Shown: positions 1 through 5,722, counted from the first letter of the stretch. The stretch is 11,935 nt of DNA from Candidatus Zixiibacteriota bacterium (GCA_029858245.1 JAOUFL010000044.1:1-11935); one strand, 5' to 3'. Notes: generated by a model not told the origin, from the sequence alone. Program-made: numbers and translations.

Positions 1-10
1 GACTGAAAAG

Positions 11-376
11 ATGAGCATAGAAAAAGAGGATATAGATGAGATCGGTGAAGCCATAGAAAGGCTGGGGGTCTCACTGGAAAACGAGTTAAAGGGATTGTCT
101 TCTAAATTCTCCGAGGTTAAAAAGAGCCTGCAAAATCTGGAATCCTCAGGCAAGGTGGTGAAGGAAGAGTTCTTCGATTTGAAAAAGGAGATTCTCGAGC
201 TGAAAGAGGTTCTGGAGAATTTCGATCAGAGGCTTTCCCGCCTGGAAAGTAAGCTTCTCAAAGTTCAGGAGCAGGAAGAGGAGTTGGATTTAAAAGAGGA
301 GCTTGCCAGGATTAAACAGGAGCTGGAGTTCATGAGAAATCTGCTGACTATCTCTTTAGAGGAGAGGAAAGAATAA
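11..376 (+). CDS. small coiled-coil protein, function unknown
   Basis: A 121-residue, highly charged protein (rich in Glu, Lys, Leu) with no signal peptide and no membrane segment. Residues of about 10-115 show continuous heptad-like spacing of Leu/Ile/Phe between acidic and basic residues, as expected of a long alpha-helical coiled coil. I recognise no catalytic motif or named family. The ATG is preceded by only ten bases of window. That frame has no stop upstream, so the true start could lie outside the window, and the upstream GAAAAG is a weak ribosome binding site. A terminator-like hairpin follows 27 bases after the stop. Two further coiled-coil genes and a prohead protease lie nearby on the other strand, so a phage scaffold, tail or chaperone role is conceivable, but this is inference only. 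I am confident it is a real gene, not of its function. Confidence 0.75.
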   Translation: MSIEKEDIDEIGEAIERLGVSLENELKGLSSKFSEVKKSLQNLESSGKVVKEEFFDLKKEILELKEVLENFDQRLSRLESKLLKVQEQEEELDLKEELARIKQELEFMRNLLTISLEERKE

Positions 377-403
377 TAGATTATTTAAAATTTGAGATAT
401 CGT

Positions 404-437
404 AAGGGCGAGGTTTCCTCGCTCTTATTTTTATTTT
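404..437 (+). terminator. rho-independent terminator of the first gene
   Basis: Arms AAGGGCGAGG (404-413) and CCTCGCTCTT (417-426) pair over ten bases with one G-U pair around a TTT loop. A T-rich run to 437 follows directly. It is correctly placed downstream of the plus-strand coiled-coil gene. Confidence 0.75.
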
Positions 438-467
438 GAGTTCAAACCTACGAACTTTCGTCTTAAA

Positions 468-489
468 CCCACCTTGAGGGCAAGGTGGG
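468..489. repeat. short palindrome, arms CCCACCTT/AAGGTGGG
   Basis: Perfect 8-base arms around GAGGGC, between two convergent genes. It belongs to the set of dissimilar short palindromes scattered through the gaps of this window. Confidence 0.6.
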
Positions 490-502
490 GTTACGGGTTT
501 TC

Positions 503-523
503 GGACAGAACGATGTTCTGTCC
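503..523. repeat. short palindrome, arms GGACAGAAC/GTTCTGTCC
   Basis: Perfect 9-base arms around GAT, followed by TTTT. Degenerate relatives with the same GAT centre lie at 1082-1102 and 1590-1610, so this is a dispersed element. The hairpin plus T-run could also help terminate transcription from the left. Confidence 0.65.
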
Positions 524-533
524 TTTTACTTAT

Positions 534-950
534 TTAAACTTTAAACTCTGCTATTCTATCCTTTACTCTTCTCTCCAGCGAGAAAGGATAACAGGTCCTG
601 GAAAGTGGTGAGGTGGGAAAACTTCTGTCGAATTCGGTCTGAAGCTGTTTCCTCAACCTGCTGAGCATATCATAAGAGAGATTTTCATCCTGCAAACTCT
701 TTTCAAGGGTATCTAGATTTGCACTTTCTCCTTTGAGTCGGGAGAGGGACAAAGCTAATCTCTTTATCTCCGTTTTATAATCTTCAAGGATTTTCTCTGA
801 AGTCCTTTCTTTTTCCGAAAAGCTTTTCAGCATGTTTGAGGCAAGATTGAGATTTTCCTGTAACCGGTCAAAATCCAGCTCCTCGACTTTCTCCTGACCT
901 ATTTTCTCAGCATCCTGTTCTAAATGCTGGATTAACTCTAAGATTTCCAT
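534..950 (-). CDS. soluble coiled-coil protein, possibly phage scaffold-like
   Basis: A 138-residue charged, mostly helical protein. Residues 1-105 have heptad-like Leu/Ile spacing with Glu/Lys/Gln between. The last 30 residues (RSFPTSPLSRTCYPFSLERR region) are less regular. There is no signal peptide, membrane segment or recognisable catalytic motif. The ATG at 950 has a good ribosome binding site (AAGGAAGGTG, three bases upstream). It is the last of three minus-strand genes reading away from the prohead protease (2819-1605, 1437-1117, 950-534). In many tailed phages a coiled-coil scaffold follows the protease, and that order is the only support for such a role. The gap to the next gene holds a cluster of palindromes, so tight operon structure is not evident. 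Real gene likely; function unknown. Confidence 0.7.
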   Translation of the reverse strand: MEILELIQHLEQDAEKIGQEKVEELDFDRLQENLNLASNMLKSFSEKERTSEKILEDYKTEIKRLALSLSRLKGESANLDTLEKSLQDENLSYDMLSRLRKQLQTEFDRSFPTSPLSRTCYPFSLERRVKDRIAEFKV

Positions 951-975
951 TTACACCTTCCTTTTTTAATTTTTT

Positions 976-993
976 GCAAGGCTGAAGCCTTGC
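976..993. repeat. short palindrome, arms GCAAGGCT/AGCCTTGC
   Basis: Perfect 8-base arms with a two-base GA centre, followed by CCTAC. First of a run of five palindromes in 163 bases (976-1138), three of which share the CCTAC/CCTAT tail. Confidence 0.65.
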
Positions 994-1017
994 CCTACAA
1001 TTTCCTTATAATAACTC

Positions 1018-1038
1018 GGGCAGAGGCAAGCTCCGCCC
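1018..1038. repeat. short palindrome, arms GGGCAGAG/CTCCGCCC
   Basis: Eight-base arms with one mismatch around GCAAG, followed by CCTAC. The tail is the same as in the neighbouring palindrome although the arms are unrelated. Confidence 0.55.
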
Positions 1039-1054
1039 CTACGCGACCTTGGTA

Positions 1055-1075
1055 GAACAGGCATCCTGCCTGTTC
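1055..1075. repeat. short palindrome, arms GAACAGGCA/TGCCTGTTC
   Basis: Perfect 9-base arms around TCC, followed by a run of five T. It lacks the CCTAC tail of its neighbours. Confidence 0.6.
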
Positions 1076-1081
1076 TTTTTA

Positions 1082-1102
1082 GGATAGAACGATGCTCTGT
1101 CC
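1082..1102. repeat. degenerate copy of the GGACAGAAC-type palindrome
   Basis: GGATAGAAC-GAT-GCTCTGTCC followed by CCTAC. It differs from the perfect copy at 503-523 by one substitution in each arm. Confidence 0.6.
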
Positions 1103-1116
1103 CTACAATCCAGATA

Positions 1117-1437
1117 TCAGGGTGGAGAGGTTCCACCCCTATAATTTTTATCTTCTATTCTCAGCTCGATTTTCAAGAGCCTCTGGTTTATCTGGTCTTT
1201 CAGTTCAAAGAATTCCTTTTTGGTCATAAAGTTCTCTTTAAGCAAAAGCTCTATATTGGAAAGCCTTTTATCCAGCTCGTTTACGATTTGCGATTCTGCT
1301 TTACGGGCTAAATCCAGCTTTATCCCTGCGATGGTGGTGTAGTAAGCAGTAAGAACCCCGAAGGTGGTAAGCAGGAAGGTGATAAAAAACTGGAAAAGCT
1401 GAGCTTTCGAGAAAAATTTCTGGTTGGAATTATTCAT
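1117..1437 (-). CDS. membrane-anchored coiled-coil protein
   Basis: A 106-residue protein. Residues of about 14-38 form one hydrophobic segment (FQFFITFLLTTFGVLTAYY core), followed by a charged amphipathic helix of about 60 residues with heptad-like Leu/Ile spacing, predicted to form a coiled coil. One transmembrane helix plus a coiled coil in a small protein beside phage head genes could be a holin- or spanin-like accessory protein, but nothing in the sequence proves this. A weak AAAGG lies 11 bases before the ATG. The last residues (YRGGTSPP) are encoded by a short palindrome at 1120-1138, so the element has supplied the C-terminal tail, with the stop directly after it. The native C-terminus was probably different. 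Confidence 0.65.
   Translation of the reverse strand: MNNSNQKFFSKAQLFQFFITFLLTTFGVLTAYYTTIAGIKLDLARKAESQIVNELDKRLSNIELLLKENFMTKKEFFELKDQINQRLLKIELRIEDKNYRGGTSPP
1120..1138. repeat. short palindrome inside the 3' end of a coding sequence
   Basis: Perfect 7-base arms GGGTGGA/TCCACCC around GAGGT, followed by CCTAT. It is translated on the minus strand as the Gly/Thr/Pro-rich tail of the membrane-anchored coiled-coil protein. A similar element (GGGTGGG/CCCACCC) lies at 7548-7566. Confidence 0.65.
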
Positions 1438-1512
1438 TTTTAGTAAGCCTTTAATAGTTCGTTTACTAAGGACTGAAAGATAATCTGTCTCTACTTTTTT
1501 TAAACCTACCCT

Positions 1513-1541
1513 TTATCCCCTTCCTGGAAAGGAGGGGATAA
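1513..1541. repeat. hairpin with arms TTATCCCC/GGGGATAA
   Basis: Perfect 8-base arms with a 13-base interior containing TTCC and GGAA that can extend the stem. It lies in the 167-base gap between the prohead protease gene and the membrane-anchored coiled-coil gene, just before a 28-base palindrome. Confidence 0.5.
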
Positions 1542-1546
1542 TTTTC

Positions 1547-1574
1547 GTAGAGACGCATGGCTATGCGTCTCTAC
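1547..1574. repeat. 28-base palindrome, copy 1 (arms GTAGAGACGCAT/ATGCGTCTCTAC)
   Basis: Perfect 12-base arms around GGCT. A second copy at 7492-7519 in the same orientation differs only in its last base. The length and near-identity make it the clearest dispersed repeat in the window. Confidence 0.8.
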
Positions 1575-1589
1575 CGGGCTATTTATCAA

Positions 1590-1610
1590 GAACAGAACGA
1601 TACTCTATTC
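1590..1610. repeat. degenerate GAACAGAAC-GAT-type palindrome over a stop codon
   Basis: GAACAGAAC-GAT-ACTCTATTC is a decayed relative of 503-523. On the minus strand it overlaps the final Glu codon and TAG stop (1605-1607) of the prohead protease gene. Confidence 0.45.
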
Positions 1611-2819
1611 CTTTCTTTTATAAAAAAGCCAGCGTTCTCTGCCTTTTAAGTGTATCTTTCTCAAAAGAAAACCGGCTTTCAGAATCTCCCCCTCGAATTC
1701 CAGACGGATAATGCTTTCTGATTCTTTTTGCATTTTACACTTTCCTCTATCCAGGGTCCTTGCTCTATCATCCAGCGGGTTTACGGACTCAACCTTCTCA
1801 GAAAAATCGCATAGAAATCTTTTTCCCTTATCCAGCAGGTCTAAATCAAATCGATAGAGGTGAAGAACTGACAGGTTCTTCCCATTTTCAAAACTTATCA
1901 GACAGTCTTTGGCATCATCCCGGATTTGATTCTGCAGGATAAAACTTGTGGGTATGAACCTGGTTTTTTTTCGGGTAAAAATAACCCGGTCTCTGAAAAC
2001 ACCCGGAAGCGAGCCCAGAATTTTCTGCTCTGAATTTTTCTCACAGGTTATCCGAATTTTATCTTCCGTATAACCCTCTTTCATTATCTCACCGCTTAAA
2101 TCAGCTTCTTTTTCCAGTCCAGCCTTTTTCAGAGATTCCAGTATCGATTCCTTATATATCCTTTTGTATTTGCAGATGCCGTCCGCGCACTCGTGCTTCT
2201 GGAAGAGTTCGAGCTCATTGGTTATGGAGGTTCCAAACACCGCTCCCCGGTAGACTAAAGAGGTTTCATATACCCTGATTATGTTGCGGTAATTGTAATA
2301 GGCTCTTACTTTCTCACCGGACTCTTTTTCATAGGTGCGGAAGGGGATATGCGGGCATTTCCTCATATCCTGTCCGCATACCGAACATTCGGGAAATTCA
2401 AAGGAGAAGCCGATGGAGCATTCCTTGTAGATCCCATGGTCGATATTGTCTTTTAAGGAGTTTGCCTCGGGTGTGTTTTTCAGCCAGTAGAAATAAACTT
2501 TAATCCAGTTAGCCCCATCTTTTTTGACCAGGTCTGCTTTGAAGTTCCGGGCTATGGGAAGTTTCTCCCTGGAATGCCCTATTAAAACCGGTGAGTCGAC
2601 TAACAGCTCTGCCAATATGGGATGTTCGCTTAGCGGGAAACACCCGCCAAAGGAGTTTACCTCATCCGAGACCAAATACATTGCCCGGATGTTGATATCT
2701 TCTTTTTTCACCCGGAGGGGAGGTTTTATTCGAGTATTGATTAAAAAGACAAGCTCATCCGAGACCTGGATTTCTTTTTCGGAAAGAACTGCCTCGATTT
2801 TTCCTAAAAGATTTTCCAT
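1605..2819 (-). CDS. HK97-type prohead protease (U35) with zinc knuckle and C-terminal extension
   Basis: 404 residues. In tailed phages this family cleaves scaffold and capsid proteins during head maturation. The N-terminal part fits the family: VLIGHS with a candidate catalytic His82 followed by KLPIARN, a stretch ending DHGIYKECSIGF with candidate Ser135, and the typical later strand YETSLVYRGA (184-193). Between them is an insert with Cys145, Cys148, Cys155 and His157, a probable zinc knuckle. Family members are usually about 200 residues. Here about 200 more follow, with a compact-looking unit at 270-404 ending KGRERWLFYKRKE that I do not recognise. I chose ATG 2819 over TTG 2822 because GAGGA lies five bases upstream of the ATG. 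The last codon and stop overlap a degenerate palindrome. No major capsid gene follows within the window, which is unusual. Family call fairly sure; role of the extension unknown. Confidence 0.75.
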   Translation of the reverse strand: MENLLGKIEAVLSEKEIQVSDELVFLINTRIKPPLRVKKEDINIRAMYLVSDEVNSFGGCFPLSEHPILAELLVDSPVLIGHSREKLPIARNFKADLVKKDGANWIKVYFYWLKNTPEANSLKDNIDHGIYKECSIGFSFEFPECSVCGQDMRKCPHIPFRTYEKESGEKVRAYYNYRNIIRVYETSLVYRGAVFGTSITNELELFQKHECADGICKYKRIYKESILESLKKAGLEKEADLSGEIMKEGYTEDKIRITCEKNSEQKILGSLPGVFRDRVIFTRKKTRFIPTSFILQNQIRDDAKDCLISFENGKNLSVLHLYRFDLDLLDKGKRFLCDFSEKVESVNPLDDRARTLDRGKCKMQKESESIIRLEFEGEILKAGFLLRKIHLKGRERWLFYKRKE

Positions 2820-3204
2820 CAAATCCTCTTTTTTTTATGACCTTGCAGGGATTTAAATCTCCTTTAGCAATTTAGAAATAACCTTAGCCGGAGATATGTT
2901 TGCCTTCAAATACCTTTGCCGATTTCTTTTTTTACATCAGAGATATAGGGATTCTGTTTTTAAAAGGGGATTTATGGATTGATTTTTTAGCTTCTCGAAT
3001 TCTGTGAAAACCTTCCAATAAGATGTCAATGAGTAAAAATTAAGCAGATATTGTTCCCGGAGAATTGACTTGAACGCAAGCAGTTACAGTTAAATCGTAG
3101 ATTTATTATTAAGGTCAGGTTACTGATTATCCTCTATCATTAAAATCCGAAATACATACAAAAAAAGCAAACTTCCAGGATCAGTATTTATTAGAATTTT
3201 GTGT
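2820..3204. other. gene-free stretch upstream of the prohead protease gene
   Basis: 385 bases of AT-rich DNA between two minus-strand genes. I see no coding region with support, no clear consensus promoter and no strong hairpin. A 28-codon plus-strand frame at 2896-2982 was considered and not accepted. The protease promoter is presumably here but I cannot place it. Confidence 0.5.
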
Positions 3205-4134
3205 TTACTCCGGTTTTCGGCCTTTAATCGCATAGAAGAAACCCGAGGTGAAAACGATATACTCGCCAGCTTCGAATTGATTTTTAAAAATAAGCTTCAG
3301 CCTATCGGATATCTCTCTAAAACGCCTGTATTCCTCAAGGTCTCCTCCTCCTGCCAGGAACTCCTCTTTAACTCGTTCCATCCAGAAATCGCTCTGGTCC
3401 AGTACCCTTTTCTTTATCATCTGCAGAATATTCTGCTGGCGTGAACCTTCATAAGGCGGATAGAGGAATTGAGCCTTGTCATTTAAACGGGCTTCGATAT
3501 CAGTAAGACCAAACTTTTTCATCATTACTGGAACTTTGTTAGCGATGCTGTTGTCACCGCGTCCCAGATTGATAGCACCTTTATTGCAGATCAAATAGAT
3601 TTTTCTGAGCAGCAGCTCCTCCTCTACTTCAAGTTCCGGCAGAGACCAGTAATGTTTTGCCAGCATCGTGGACAGGTTGTCCGGCTCGTTGCACAGGATA
3701 AGCCCTCCTGGTTTTGCCACACGTATCATCTCGGCTAATGCGCGCTCGGGATCTTTTAAATGTATCAGAAGCGTCTGGCACATAACCCAGTCGGCGAAAT
3801 CATCGGGAAAAGGTAGTTTATAAGCATCACCCGTGATGAATCTGGCTTCCCCGCCTGTTGCCCAATCCTTGGCAGACTTCTCTGCCTGCTGGATTAACTC
3901 CATTGATTCATCCACTCCGAAATATCGACCGTTTTTGCCGAAGTAAGGCCAGTAAATATAACCCAGATTACCCAAGCCGCATCCCACGTCAACTGCAGTC
4001 ATCCCCGGGACAAGCCCCAGCCAGCGGGCTAACTTATCAACTGTATCCTTATGCCAAATAAATTTACGCTGGTCTATGAGCATATCTTTCCAGTATCCCC
4101 CTGACCAGTCTATTTTCTTTTTATTCTGATTCAT
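3205..4134 (-). CDS. class I SAM-dependent methyltransferase (Methyltransf_11/UbiE-like)
   Basis: 309 residues, predicted cytosolic, transferring a methyl group from S-adenosylmethionine to an unknown acceptor. The Rossmann-type core is clear. Motif I AVDVGCGLG is at 47-55, and the acidic residue ending strand beta-2 is Asp75 in FGVDES. Motif II region GDAYKLPFPDDFADWV is at 102-117, then HLKDPERALAEMIRVAKPGG (125-144) with the typical post-motif Pro-Gly-Gly. The C-terminal 150 residues are a helical lid that would set substrate choice. They include an LFR/FK-rich end but nothing that identifies the acceptor. The gene starts 12 bases after the stop of the M48 protease gene on the same strand, and its AAAGG lies over that stop, so the two are probably co-transcribed and translationally linked. 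No functional link between them is obvious from sequence. Confidence 0.9.
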   Translation of the reverse strand: MNQNKKKIDWSGGYWKDMLIDQRKFIWHKDTVDKLARWLGLVPGMTAVDVGCGLGNLGYIYWPYFGKNGRYFGVDESMELIQQAEKSAKDWATGGEARFITGDAYKLPFPDDFADWVMCQTLLIHLKDPERALAEMIRVAKPGGLILCNEPDNLSTMLAKHYWSLPELEVEEELLLRKIYLICNKGAINLGRGDNSIANKVPVMMKKFGLTDIEARLNDKAQFLYPPYEGSRQQNILQMIKKRVLDQSDFWMERVKEEFLAGGGDLEEYRRFREISDRLKLIFKNQFEAGEYIVFTSGFFYAIKGRKPE

Positions 4135-4146
4135 CGAGGTAACCTT

Positions 4147-4935
4147 TTATTTCAGTCGTGATTTTATGTTATCATATTCACTTTTCTTATAGGGTAAAGT
4201 CTCTGCTGGTTTTCCATATCCGCTAATCTGAGTCTCCACTTTTGCGACCCTCTCTTTCATTGGCGGGTGAGTGGCAACCAGTTTTTCGAAGAAGGAAGGC
4301 TCTTTGCTGCTCAGCTGATCGAATTTATTAAGCAGGTTTCTCATTCCAGCGGGATTGTAACCTGCTTCCATCAAATAGTAGGTGCCATACTGATCTGCCT
4401 CGTATTCATTGTCCCGGCTGTAGCCCTGAAGGACAAGTCCTATTCCGGTAGATATCACCTGCTTGTTGGTCTCACTGCTGGAGCCGAGGGCAATGGACAG
4501 GAGAACCTGCAAACCCAGAACCTGCTGTAATCTTTTGATCCCGTGCCGGGCTACCACATGGCTTATCTCATGAGATAAAACCCCGGCTAACTCAGCCTCG
4601 TCCTCTACGATTTTCAAAAGACCGGAGTAGACGTAGATATATCCCCCGGGACAGGCAAAAGCGTTGATCTGGTCTGACTCCAGCACTTTGAAATTATAGG
4701 GCAGCTCTTTTCTATCCGAAATCCCGGCAATTTTATGACCGATATTATTTACATATTGCTGAACCAGAGTATCCCCCAGAACTTTCTCTTCCTTTTCTAC
4801 CTGGGCAGCCATTTGTTCCCCTATGGAGACCTCCTCGTTGCTGGAGATCAATATCAGGCTTTTTTTACCACCGGGTCCGGTGGTAGCACATCCGAGGAAA
4901 AGCAAAAATAAGAAAAGGATGGTAAGTTTTTTCAT
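4147..4935 (-). CDS. M48-family zinc metalloprotease lipoprotein (BepA/YfgC-like core)
   Basis: 262 residues. The N-terminus MKKLTILFLFLLFLGC is a lipoprotein signal with Cys16 as the lipid-modified residue, so the enzyme should act in the periplasm. The Zn-binding HEISH motif is at 122-126, with the third ligand expected from the EYEAD segment (177-181). The conserved stretch NAFACPGGYIYVYSGLL (91-107) is typical of M48 enzymes of the BepA/LoiP type, which degrade misfolded or stalled envelope proteins. The TPR domain that follows the protease core in BepA is absent. The protein ends soon after the TH-PP motif region (KLVATHPPMKERV), as in the shorter family members. GGAGG lies seven bases before the ATG. 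It is first in a two-gene unit with the methyltransferase and is transcribed divergently from the small lipoprotein at 5128 across a very AT-rich spacer. Confidence 0.93.
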   Translation of the reverse strand: MKKLTILFLFLLFLGCATTGPGGKKSLILISSNEEVSIGEQMAAQVEKEEKVLGDTLVQQYVNNIGHKIAGISDRKELPYNFKVLESDQINAFACPGGYIYVYSGLLKIVEDEAELAGVLSHEISHVVARHGIKRLQQVLGLQVLLSIALGSSSETNKQVISTGIGLVLQGYSRDNEYEADQYGTYYLMEAGYNPAGMRNLLNKFDQLSSKEPSFFEKLVATHPPMKERVAKVETQISGYGKPAETLPYKKSEYDNIKSRLK

Positions 4936-4971
4936 ATCTATCCTCCGCGTTATATTCTCCCTTTAGCAACC

Positions 4972-4994
4972 CTTATCCATAAAATACGGATAAG
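4972..4994. promoter_or_regulatory. inverted repeat upstream of the M48 gene, possible operator
   Basis: Perfect 7-base arms CTTATCC (4972-4978) and GGATAAG (4988-4994) with a 9-base AT-rich centre, 36 bases before the M48 start codon. The location suits a regulator site, but no regulator is identified. Confidence 0.35.
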
Positions 4995-5000
4995 AAAGAG

Positions 5001-5082
5001 AATTTAAAAAATATATTAATATAAATATATTTTAATATATTAAAAATATATAATATATATTAATATATGAATAATATAAAAT
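5001..5082. promoter_or_regulatory. near-pure A/T tract between divergent genes
   Basis: 81 of 82 bases are A or T; the single G is at 5069. It contains an inverted repeat AATATATTAA (5010-5019)/TTAATATATT (5032-5041) and several overlapping ATATTAATAT runs. It separates the minus-strand M48 unit from the plus-strand lipoprotein. It probably holds both promoters or UP-like elements, and could bind a nucleoid protein. No single -35/-10 pair stands out. Confidence 0.6.
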
Positions 5083-5127
5083 GTAAAATCTTTAAGAAAT
5101 TTTCGATACTAAAAAAGGAGAATTAAA

Positions 5128-5565
5128 ATGTGTAAATTATTTAAACTCTTAACGGTCAGCTTATGCATAGCTTTGGTTTTTATTATCGATTGTAAGAAAA
5201 AGACTACAGAACCAGAAAATAGACTTCAGATTATTCTGGTAAATGAAGAGAAAGAAGCCGGGAGATGTGTGGTACTCTGGGAACAACTGGACGATGAAGG
5301 GGATCAGGTTACCGATGGCAGATACCGTGCACAAATAGTAGCTGATGGCTTTCAGGGTGTGGATGAATTTCAAATTCTGACAGGCAATGCTCAGGCACCA
5401 GCAGCTTGTGATTCAACATATTGTGAAGCAGATGGGGGTCAATTGCCTCAAAGCTTTTCTATATCGGTTGATAGGTACATCTACGCTCCACATGATACAG
5501 TATGTATATACTTTGACCTGCCAGCAGCATCCTCTGTTCAGATAAAAATCGAGAAAATCAGGTAA
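5128..5565 (+). CDS. small putative lipoprotein with FlgD/Ig-like strands
   Basis: 145 residues. Residues 1-21 are a hydrophobic signal ending in IIDC, with Cys22 followed by KKKTTEPEN, a common start for FCB-group lipoproteins. Asp just before the Cys is atypical for a lipobox, so lipid modification is likely but not certain. The mature part contains VLWEQLDDEGDQVTDGRYRA, close to the W-x-x-x-D-x-x-G-x-x-V-x-x-G-x-Y pattern that ends FlgD-like C-terminal modules. It finishes with TVCIYFDLPAASSVQIKIEK, which resembles the first strands of that same module, so the two halves appear in swapped order. AAGGAG lies seven bases before the ATG. It stands alone on the plus strand, divergent from the M48 gene and followed by a structured RNA element. 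Probably an envelope-attached protein; function unknown. Confidence 0.75.
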   Translation: MCKLFKLLTVSLCIALVFIIDCKKKTTEPENRLQIILVNEEKEAGRCVVLWEQLDDEGDQVTDGRYRAQIVADGFQGVDEFQILTGNAQAPAACDSTYCEADGGQLPQSFSISVDRYIYAPHDTVCIYFDLPAASSVQIKIEKIR

Positions 5566-5575
5566 AACCGGAAAT

Positions 5576-5603
5576 TTGATAAATCAGCAGGTTATTATAT
5601 ATT
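5576..5603 (+). promoter_or_regulatory. sigma-70-like promoter for the structured RNA element
   Basis: TTGATA (5576-5581) and TATATT (5598-5603) match consensus at five of six bases each, with a 16-base spacer. Transcription would begin around 5610, at the base of the predicted outer stem. Confidence 0.5.
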
Positions 5604-5609
5604 AAAAAA

Positions 5610-5722
5610 AAAGGAGTGCTGCCTTTGAAGATCATCTGGCGGGGGCACAAGCTTTATCTAATCCTTGAAAAAGGATAACTTGTACATTAATCCTCAAGAG
5701 AGCAGCGCTCCCGTATATTTTT
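5610..5722 (+). ncRNA. candidate small structured RNA, class unknown
   Basis: GGAGTGCTGC (5613-5622) pairs with GCAGCGCTCC (5702-5711) through ten pairs, one of them G-U, bringing the ends together. TTGA (5625-5628) can pair with TCAA (5694-5697) to extend this stem. Inside is a second arm: ACAAG (5647-5651)/CTTGT (5679-5683), topped by ATCCTT-GAAA-AAGGAT (5661-5676), a perfect stem with a GNRA-type loop. TTTTT follows at 5718-5722, and a promoter-like sequence sits just upstream. It fits no RNA family I know; the cores of SRP RNA, RNase P RNA, 6S RNA and common riboswitches are not there. An AAGGAG at 5611-5616 followed by TTG at 5625 would encode a 17-residue peptide ending at 5678, and the outer stem would hide that ribosome binding site. 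A leader or riboregulator is therefore an alternative. Confidence 0.45.

Noticed and set aside
976..1138. CRISPR array
   Set aside because: The palindromes differ in sequence and spacing and have no uniform repeat-spacer pattern.
2896..2982. 28-codon plus-strand frame with GGAG close to its ATG
   Set aside because: Spacing to the ATG is only three bases, the residue pattern is not protein-like, and nothing else supports translation.
5610..5722. SRP RNA, 6S RNA, retron msr or phi29-type packaging RNA
   Set aside because: The conserved SRP tetraloop core and 6S bubble are absent, no reverse transcriptase is near, and phi29-type packaging RNA goes with a different motor than this terminase.
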